Origin: Reyranella sp.
GTDB lineage: Bacteria; Pseudomonadota; Alphaproteobacteria; Reyranellales; Reyranellaceae
Assembly (NCBI GenBank): GCA_004296815.1
Contig: SCVT01000613.1
Location: 1-6,447 of the forward strand
Direction of reading: 5' to 3'
Length of the DNA: 6,447 bases
A model generated the notes under the pieces. It saw nothing but the letters and a program-made list of their open reading frames with translations. It did no database searches and was not told the DNA's origin. Positions 1 to 5,187 of this stretch are shown here, in pieces. Every line of letters starts with the position of its first letter. The first letter of the stretch is position 1. Both the position numbers and the translations under genes were made by a program.

Positions 1-237
1 ACCCTGATCGGCTTCGAGGCGTCCGACGTCGCGGCGGCCGAGATGCAGGGCACACACGCCGATGTGACGGTGCGGTTCGTCAGCGAGCAGATCAACGTCG
101 TGCGCAACGACGAAGGCCAGATCGTCGACGGCAATCCCAACGAAGTGCAGAAGGTCGTGGATCTCTGGACGTTCCGCCGGGATACCAAGTCCAGCGACCC
201 CAACTGGCAGCTGGTAAAGACCGAAAGCGAAGGCTGA
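1..237 (+). CDS. Tim44/TimA-like domain protein, C-terminal part (5' end outside window)
   Basis: The reading frame is open from the first base and ends at TGA 235-237, giving the last 78 residues of a larger protein. The piece has the look of the C-terminal Tim44-like fold: a beta-strand stretch (DVTVRFVSEQINVVRNDEG), an acidic turn, then a strand around VQKVVDLWTFRRDT and a short polar tail after NWQLVKTES. In alphaproteobacteria, proteins of this family (TimA/Tim44-like) are inner-membrane-associated, related to the mitochondrial import motor component Tim44, and are often encoded just before mltA, as here. Only 16 bases separate its stop from the mltA start, so the two are probably co-transcribed. 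The N-terminal membrane segment expected of the family lies outside the window and cannot be checked. The family call rests on this C-terminal pattern and the neighbour. A precise function is not established from the sequence. Confidence 0.75.
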   Translation, partial: TLIGFEASDVAAAEMQGTHADVTVRFVSEQINVVRNDEGQIVDGNPNEVQKVVDLWTFRRDTKSSDPNWQLVKTESEG

Positions 238-253
238 GGGAGGCTTTCCGAGA

Positions 254-1360
254 ATGCGCTGGAGCGTCCTGACCGGCGGCACGGCTCTGCTTGCCGCGGC
301 TGGCCTTCTGTCCGCCTGCGCCAGCGGCACGAGCACCGAGCCGCAACCGCGCGTGGCGATGGCGCCGATCTCCTACAACGAAATCGCCGGTTGGGCGGAA
401 GACCGGCATGCCGAGGCCCTGACGGCGTTCCGACGTTCCTGCCCGCGCCTGAGTTCGGGTCCGGACATGAAGATCGCGACCGACGGCGGCGAGAAGACCG
501 TGACGGCCGGCGAATGGAAGCGCATCTGCGATGCCGCCGCAGCCGTGAAGGCGGGTGATGCACGCGCCGCCCGGACCTTTTTCGAGACGAACTTCAGGCC
601 GCTGGTCGTCCAGGCGCCGGGCAAGTTCACCGGCTACTTCGAGCCCGAGACAAGGGGCAGCAAGGCGCCGTCGCGCCTCTTCACCGTGCCGGTCTATCGC
701 CGGCCGCCCGACCTCACCGCCGACAAGCCCTACTACACGCGGGCCGAGATCGAGCAGGGCGCGCTGAAGGGCAAGGGCCTCGAGATCGTCTATGTGCAGG
801 ATCCGGTCGCCCTGTTCGAGATCCAGGTCCAGGGCAGCGGGCGCGTCCAGCTGGCCGAAGGCGGCGCGATGACGTTGGGCTTCGACGGCTCCAACAACCG
901 CCCCTACACAGCGATCGGGGCCGTGCTGGTCGAGATGGGCGTGATGAAGAAGGAAGACGCGACCTGGCCCGCGATCCGCGACTGGCTGAAGCGCAACCCG
1001 CAGCAGGCGCGCGACGTGATGCGCAAGAACGAGCGCTATATCTTCTTCAAGGACACCAAGACCTCGGCGCCGATCGGCGCCGAAGGCGTGCCGCTCACCG
1101 CGCAGCGCAGCATGGCGGTGGATCCGACGCTCACACCCTACGGCACACCGATCTGGATCGACACGAAGCGGCCTTCGCTGCGGCGCGGCGCGCCGCCCGA
1201 CACCTATCGCCGGCTGATGATCGCCCAGGATACCGGTGCGGCGATCAAGGGACCGGCGCGCGGTGACGTGTTCTATGGGGCCGGCGCCCAGGCCGCCGAG
1301 TGGGCCGGCCGCATGAACAGCGACGGCCGCGCCATCGTCCTCGTTCCCAACAAGAGCTGA
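254..1360 (+). CDS. mltA: Membrane-bound lytic murein transglycosylase A (MltA), lipoprotein
   Basis: Encodes 368 aa. MltA enzymes cut the MurNAc-GlcNAc bond of peptidoglycan and leave 1,6-anhydro-muramyl ends, acting from the outer membrane for wall turnover. The N-terminus is a lipoprotein signal: basic MRW, a hydrophobic stretch, then lipobox LSAC with the lipidated Cys at residue 22. The MltA domain follows, with GYFEP at 127-131 and FEIQVQGSG at 188-196. The C-terminal 3D (double-psi barrel) domain covers about 285-362, with VDPTLTPYGTPIWID at 289-303 and QDTGAAIKG starting at 325. Asp326 and Asp338 match the two conserved Asp residues of E. coli MltA (D297 and D308 as I recall them, D308 being catalytic), so Asp338 is the likely acid/base. 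The ATG at 254 is preceded by GGGAGG (238-243) with a 10-base spacer. The gene follows the Tim44-like gene closely and is followed by a terminator. Length and motifs look intact. Confidence 0.95.
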   Translation: MRWSVLTGGTALLAAAGLLSACASGTSTEPQPRVAMAPISYNEIAGWAEDRHAEALTAFRRSCPRLSSGPDMKIATDGGEKTVTAGEWKRICDAAAAVKAGDARAARTFFETNFRPLVVQAPGKFTGYFEPETRGSKAPSRLFTVPVYRRPPDLTADKPYYTRAEIEQGALKGKGLEIVYVQDPVALFEIQVQGSGRVQLAEGGAMTLGFDGSNNRPYTAIGAVLVEMGVMKKEDATWPAIRDWLKRNPQQARDVMRKNERYIFFKDTKTSAPIGAEGVPLTAQRSMAVDPTLTPYGTPIWIDTKRPSLRRGAPPDTYRRLMIAQDTGAAIKGPARGDVFYGAGAQAAEWAGRMNSDGRAIVLVPNKS

Positions 1361-1372
1361 GCGGCTCCCGGG

Positions 1373-1416
1373 CCGGGGCAACGCCGCTGAAAAAGCGGCG
1401 GTTGCCCCCGGTTTTT
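1373..1416 (+). terminator. Rho-independent terminator after mltA
   Basis: The left arm 1373-1388 (CCGGGGCAACGCCGCT) pairs with the right arm 1394-1411 (AGCGGCGGTTGCCCCCGG) across a five-base loop of G and A. Sixteen pairs form, with two single-base bulges in the right arm (one extra G and one extra C relative to a perfect match). TTTTT at 1412-1416 follows immediately, the hallmark of intrinsic termination. It starts 12 bases after the mltA stop and would separate the Tim44-like/mltA unit from lutABC. It ends only 21 bases before the proposed lutA start, which leaves little room for a separate promoter and leader. It may therefore be leaky or act as an attenuator. The pairing is seen directly; activity is inferred. 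Confidence 0.75.
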
Positions 1417-1437
1417 GCGGCTGCCAATCTGGCCACC

Positions 1438-2232
1438 GTGTCTACGCCATCGCCCGCTCCTGCCGTTCGTCCGCGCCGTGTCGCGCTGTTCGTCACCTGC
1501 CTCGTCGACCTCTTCCGGCCATCGATCGGGTTCGCCGCCGTGAAGCTCCTCGAGCAGGCCGGCTGCACCGTCGAAGTGCCGCCGGTCCAGGTCTGCTGCG
1601 GCCAGCCCGCCTACAACAGCGGCGACCGCGCGACGACGCGGGCCATCGCGTCTCAGGTCATCGACGCCTTCGAGGGCTACGACGCGGTCGTGGCGCCGTC
1701 CGGGTCGTGCGGCGGGATGCTGTCGCATCACTATCCCGGCCTGTTCGACGACGATCCCGCCATGAAGGCACGGGCCGAGAACCTCGCCGGCCGCAGCCAC
1801 GAGTTGATGTCGTTCCTGGTCGACGTGCTCGGCGAGAAGAAGGTCGCTGCCGCGCGCTACGACGGTGTCGCGACCTATCACGATTCGTGCTCGGGCCTGC
1901 GTGAGCTCGGCGTCAAGGAGCAGCCGCGCCGCCTGCTCGACTCGGTGCAGGGCCTCAGTCTTCACGAGATGAAGACGCCGGAAGTCTGCTGCGGCTTCGG
2001 CGGCACGTTCTGCGTGAAGTACCCGGAGATCTCGAACGCCATGGTCAGCGAGAAGTCGGCCGACATCGCGGCAACCGGCGCCGACACGCTGCTGGCAGGC
2101 GATCTCGGTTGCCTGATGAACATGGCGGGCAAGCTGCAGCGCGAAGGCAGCGCCGTGCGCGTCCGCCACGTCGCCGAGGTGCTGGCCGGCATGGGCGACC
2201 TGCCGGCGATCGGCGAGCCGGAGCGCGGCTGA
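1438..2232 (+). CDS. lutA: Lactate utilization protein LutA (LldE/YkgE-like, CCG-domain iron-sulfur protein)
   Basis: Encodes 264 aa from GTG 1438. LutA is one of three subunits of the iron-sulfur complex that oxidises L-lactate to pyruvate and passes electrons to the respiratory chain. Two CCG (cysteine-rich, DUF224-type) modules are visible: C21, C53-C54, C91 (in SGSC) and C151, C184-C185 (CCGFGGTF), C225. CCG modules bind iron-sulfur clusters in related heterodisulfide reductase and glycolate oxidase subunits. FVTCLVD, CCGQPAYNSG and GCLMN near the end agree with Bacillus LutA, which is about 238 aa. The frame is open back to 1300, but that would overlap mltA and translate the terminator hairpin. 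There is no ATG between 1300 and well inside the conserved domain, so GTG 1438 is the best start, although it has no clear Shine-Dalgarno site and gives about 13 extra Pro/Ala/Arg-rich residues. It overlaps lutB by one base (TGATG). Confidence 0.93.
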   Translation: MSTPSPAPAVRPRRVALFVTCLVDLFRPSIGFAAVKLLEQAGCTVEVPPVQVCCGQPAYNSGDRATTRAIASQVIDAFEGYDAVVAPSGSCGGMLSHHYPGLFDDDPAMKARAENLAGRSHELMSFLVDVLGEKKVAAARYDGVATYHDSCSGLRELGVKEQPRRLLDSVQGLSLHEMKTPEVCCGFGGTFCVKYPEISNAMVSEKSADIAATGADTLLAGDLGCLMNMAGKLQREGSAVRVRHVAEVLAGMGDLPAIGEPERG

Positions 2233-3665
2233 TGGAATCGACCGCGCATGCCTTCAAGACAAACGTCGACCACGCGCTGGCCGATCCCAACCTGCAGGAT
2301 TCGCTCGCCAAGCTGAAGGTCGGCTTTTCGGAACGGCGACGGCAAGCCGCCGAGCGCCTGCCGGAGTTCGAGGCGCTGCGCGACCGCGCGCGCGACATCA
2401 AGAACCACACGCTGGCCAATCTCGATTTCTATCTCGAGGAATTCGAACGCAAGGTGATCGGGCTGGGCGGCCACGTGCACTGGGCGCCGACGGCGGCCGA
2501 TGCGCGGCGCATCATCGCCGAGCTTTGCCAGAGCGTCGGTGCGCGCACGGTCGCCAAGTCGAAATCGATGGTGGCCGAAGAGATCGCGCTCAACGAGCAC
2601 CTCGAGGCGCTGGGCATCGCCCCGATCGAGACCGATCTCGGCGAATACATCATACAGCTGCGCAACGAGCCGCCGAGCCACATCATCGCTCCTGCCGTCC
2701 ACCTCACCAAGGACCAGGTCGCCGACACCTTCCTCGAGCACCACAGCAAGCTCGGCTTCGACAAGCGCCTCACCGAGCGTAACGATCTCGTCGCGGAAGC
2801 CCGCTACGTGTTGCGCCAGAAGTTTCTCGATGCCGATGTCGGGCTGACCGGCGCGAACTTCCTGGTCGCCGAGACCGGGTCGTCGATGCTGGTGACCAAC
2901 GAGGGCAATGCCGATCTCTCGAATACCCTGCCCAAGATGCACATCGTGCTGGCCAGCATCGAGAAGGTGATCCCCACGCTGGAGGATGCGGCGGTCCTGC
3001 TGCGCGTGCTCGCGCGCTCGGCCACGGGGCAGGAATCGTCGGCCTATACGACCCTCAACACCGGGCCGAAGCGCGCCGAGGATCTCGACGGGCCGTCGCA
3101 GTATCACGTCGTGTTGCTCGACAACGGTCGCTCCGGCGTGCTCGGCACCGAGATGCAGGACATCCTGCGCTGCATCCGCTGCGGCGCCTGCATGAACCAT
3201 TGCCCGGTATACGGTGCCGTCGGCGGCCATGCCTATGGCTGGGTCTATCCCGGCCCGATGGGCGCGGTGCTGACGCCGCAGCTCGTGGGCGTCGAGGAGG
3301 CGAGCAACCTGCCCAACGCCTCGACCTTCTGCGGGCGCTGCGAGAGCGTCTGCCCGGTGCGCATCCCGCTGCCGAAGCTGATGCGGCACTGGCGCGAGCG
3401 CGAGTTCGAGAAGCACCTGACGCCCAGGGGCGTCCGCCAGGGGCTGGCCCTCTGGAGCTTCCTGGCCCGTCGCCCGGCCCTTTATCGTGGCCTCACGTCG
3501 ATCGCCAACCGCGTGCTGGCCCTGTTCGGACGCGCCGACGGGCGCTACAGCGCGCTGCCGCTGGCCGGCGGCTGGACGAGGTTCCGCGACTTTCCGGCGC
3601 CGCAGCCCGGCGGCACGTTTCATGCTCAATGGAAAGGCAAAGAGGGGAAACGGAAACGGGCATGA
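2232..3665 (+). CDS. lutB: Lactate utilization iron-sulfur protein LutB (LldF/YkgF-like)
   Basis: Encodes 477 aa, close to Bacillus LutB (about 480). It is the electron-transferring subunit of the LutABC L-lactate oxidation complex. Domain order: an N-terminal helical segment; a LUD (lactate utilization, formerly DUF162) domain over about 65-300 with ETGSSMLVTNEGN at 214-226; then a ferredoxin-like dicluster region with C314, C317, C320, C324 (CIRCGACMNHCP) and C367, C370, C374 (CGRCESVCP), where the last group is followed by the PVRIPL pattern; finally a LutB-type C-terminal region. It is predicted to be cytoplasmic or peripheral, with no signal peptide. ATG 2232 is chosen because it shares its A with the lutA stop and has GGAG (2220-2223) 8 bases upstream. 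The open frame back to 2109 lies inside lutA and is not used. The last residues (WKGKEGKRKRA) form a strongly basic tail encoded by the purine-rich stretch that also lies upstream of lutC. Confidence 0.95.
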   Translation: MESTAHAFKTNVDHALADPNLQDSLAKLKVGFSERRRQAAERLPEFEALRDRARDIKNHTLANLDFYLEEFERKVIGLGGHVHWAPTAADARRIIAELCQSVGARTVAKSKSMVAEEIALNEHLEALGIAPIETDLGEYIIQLRNEPPSHIIAPAVHLTKDQVADTFLEHHSKLGFDKRLTERNDLVAEARYVLRQKFLDADVGLTGANFLVAETGSSMLVTNEGNADLSNTLPKMHIVLASIEKVIPTLEDAAVLLRVLARSATGQESSAYTTLNTGPKRAEDLDGPSQYHVVLLDNGRSGVLGTEMQDILRCIRCGACMNHCPVYGAVGGHAYGWVYPGPMGAVLTPQLVGVEEASNLPNASTFCGRCESVCPVRIPLPKLMRHWREREFEKHLTPRGVRQGLALWSFLARRPALYRGLTSIANRVLALFGRADGRYSALPLAGGWTRFRDFPAPQPGGTFHAQWKGKEGKRKRA

Positions 3666-4336
3666 GCAGCGACCGGTCCCAGATCCTGAACGGCATCCGC
3701 CGCTCCCTGCAGCGCGGCGAGCTCTCCGGCGCAGCCAGGCAGGCCGTCGAGAGCCGACTGGCAACCCCGCCGCGCGGCCCTTCGGTCGCTCGTGCCCAGC
3801 TGCCGCAAGCCGAGAAGGTCGCATTGTTCTGCCAGTGGGCCGAGACCCTCAACGCCACCGTGGCGAGGGTCGGCTCGGCCGAGGTACCGGGCGAAGTGAC
3901 GGCCTATCTGATGCGCAACAATCTGCCCGCGAGCGTCGCGATGGCACCCTCGCCCCTCCTCGAAGGCTATGACTGGTCGAGCCAGCAGATGCTCTCGATC
4001 CGCCGCGGGCGCGGCGAAGGCAGCGATCAGGTTTCTGTTACCGGCGCCTTCGCCGGCATCGCCGAGACCGGCACCGTGGTGATGGCCTCGGGTCCCGACC
4101 ATCCGGTGTCGCTGAATCTGCTGCCCGACACGCATGTCGTCGTGCTGCGCGAGGCCGACATCGTCGGCGGCTACGAGGATGTCTGGGGCCGCCTGCGCGC
4201 GCGCTACGGCAAGGACCGCATGCCGCGCACCGTGAACACCATCACCGGACCGTCGCGCACCGGCGACATCGAGCAGGCGATGGAGCTCGGTGCGCACGGA
4301 CCGCGCCGCATGCATATCCTGGTGGTGCACGAATGA
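3662..4336 (+). CDS. lutC: Lactate utilization protein LutC (LldG/YkgG-like, LUD domain)
   Basis: Encodes 224 aa, near the usual LutC length (Bacillus about 240). It is the third subunit needed for LutABC L-lactate oxidation and contains a single LUD domain related to that of LutB, without iron-sulfur cysteines. Visible marks are the start MSSDRSQILNGIRRSL typical of the family, TGAFAGIAETGTVVMASG with ETGT at 135-138, the HPVSLNLLPDTHVVVL strand region, and the C-terminal signature GPSRTGDIE (196-204) followed by ELGAHGPR (208-215). ATG 3662 overlaps the lutB stop as ATGA, which implies translational coupling. The possible Shine-Dalgarno AGAGGGG (3641-3647) sits 14 bases upstream, somewhat far. 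A second in-frame ATG at 3629 would add 11 residues (MERQRGETETG) but lies before that site and is less likely. Confidence 0.93.
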   Translation: MSSDRSQILNGIRRSLQRGELSGAARQAVESRLATPPRGPSVARAQLPQAEKVALFCQWAETLNATVARVGSAEVPGEVTAYLMRNNLPASVAMAPSPLLEGYDWSSQQMLSIRRGRGEGSDQVSVTGAFAGIAETGTVVMASGPDHPVSLNLLPDTHVVVLREADIVGGYEDVWGRLRARYGKDRMPRTVNTITGPSRTGDIEQAMELGAHGPRRMHILVVHE

Positions 4337-5097
4337 GCGCGGCCGGCGGCGCCTCCCCTTCCGAAACTCGGGGTGAGCTTCGCGTCGTCGGCACGAGCGT
4401 CACCCGCGAGATCGAGCTGCTGTTCGACCGCGTCGCCGCGACGCTTGGCAAGCGGGTGCCGCGCATCCTGCAGGTGGGCTCGCGCACCCTCGTCTCCGAT
4501 CGGAATGTCCGCAACTGGCGTGGCCTCGTCGCCAAGCGCTGGCCCAAGGCGAAGTTCGTCGGTCTCGATCTTCTCGACGGCAACAATGTCGACTGCGTCG
4601 CCGACATCTGCAGCGATCCGCGGACGCTCAAGGCAAAACTGGGCGAGGATCCGTTCGATCTCGTGATCTGCTGCCACGTGCTGGAGCATGCCCGACATCC
4701 CGCACGGGCGGCGCGCAACATGATGCAGGCGCTGAAGCCCGGCGGCATCGCCTACGTCGCCGCTTCATGGTCGCAGGCCTTCCATCCGACGCCGGACGAC
4801 TACTGGCGCTTCTCGGTGCGTGGACTGATGCTTCTGTTCGGACGGATGGAGATTGCGTCGGCGTTCTACAGCGGCGGGGACGTCGGCCTCGACGTGGCCT
4901 ATCGCGTCGAGCGTGACGGCAAGCCGGAGCTCGATCCCAGGGCCGGCGCCGTCGAGCAGGGACTGTTCCAGCTCGTCCTCGACCACGAGGACAATCGCGC
5001 CGTGCTGGCCCGCCAGGCTACCGAACGGCTGCCAGTGTCGCGGACCTACCTGCCGACCTTGTTCGTCAATCTCGTGGGACAACGGCCGGCCAAATAG
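4333..5097 (+). CDS. Class I SAM-dependent methyltransferase, substrate unknown
   Basis: Encodes 254 aa. The central part is a Rossmann-type methyltransferase core of the Methyltransf_11 kind. ILQVGSR (45-51) occupies the motif I position. GLDLLDGNNVDCVADI (from 77) holds the acidic residue expected to bind the SAM ribose (Asp79) and Asp91 of the next motif. FDLVICCHVLEHARHP (from 108) is motif IV with the common LEH, and LKPGG is at 134-138. HPTPDDYWRFS (151-161) recalls methyltransferases of surface-polysaccharide and natural-product clusters, but no substrate can be assigned. The residues after about 180 match nothing I recognise. There is no signal peptide or membrane segment, so it should be cytoplasmic. 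ATG 4333 overlaps the lutC stop (ATGA), making it the fourth gene of the lut operon. It is not a known Lut component. Motif I lacks the usual GxGxG, though the rest of the fold looks sound. Confidence 0.85.
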   Translation: MSAAGGASPSETRGELRVVGTSVTREIELLFDRVAATLGKRVPRILQVGSRTLVSDRNVRNWRGLVAKRWPKAKFVGLDLLDGNNVDCVADICSDPRTLKAKLGEDPFDLVICCHVLEHARHPARAARNMMQALKPGGIAYVAASWSQAFHPTPDDYWRFSVRGLMLLFGRMEIASAFYSGGDVGLDVAYRVERDGKPELDPRAGAVEQGLFQLVLDHEDNRAVLARQATERLPVSRTYLPTLFVNLVGQRPAK

Positions 5098-5130
5098 CCG
5101 ACGACACGGCCTCTGAATGACTCGGCCCAC

Positions 5131-5161
5131 AAATGAAAAGAGCGGGCTTTCGCCCGCTCTT
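5131..5161 (-). terminator. Rho-independent terminator of the porin gene, possibly shared by the convergent operon
   Basis: AAGAGCGGGC (5138-5147) and GCCCGCTCTT (5152-5161) form a perfect 10-bp stem with a four-base loop. Read on the minus strand the loop is GAAA, a stable GNRA tetraloop, and the stem runs into TTTTCATTT, a reasonable U-tract. It lies 26 bases beyond the porin stop. Read on the plus strand, 40 bases after the methyltransferase stop, the stem is followed only by CCCAAACTTTC, a poor U-tract, so termination there would be weaker. It is the only hairpin I noticed in the 90-base gap between the two convergent genes. Confidence 0.85.
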
Positions 5162-5187
5162 CCCAAACTTTCAGGCTTGTCCTGCGA

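Noticed and set aside
92..1381. Long minus-strand open frame of 429 codons antisense to mltA
   Set aside because: It mirrors mltA in GC-rich DNA where stop codons are rare. Its translation is Arg/Ala/Gly-rich with no recognisable domain, while the plus strand carries clear MltA motifs.
1300..1437. Upstream extension of lutA to a start at 1300
   Set aside because: It would overlap the mltA 3D domain, translate through the terminator hairpin, and add about 46 residues absent from LutA proteins.
2109..2231. Upstream extension of lutB to a TTG at 2109
   Set aside because: It lies inside lutA and adds an Arg-rich stretch unlike LutB. ATG 2232 has a Shine-Dalgarno site and the overlap typical of coupled genes.
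1962..3824. Minus-strand open frame of 620 codons antisense to lutA/lutB/lutC
   Set aside because: It spans three well-supported genes on the other strand and has a low-complexity His/Arg/Ala-rich translation, typical of a GC-driven shadow frame.
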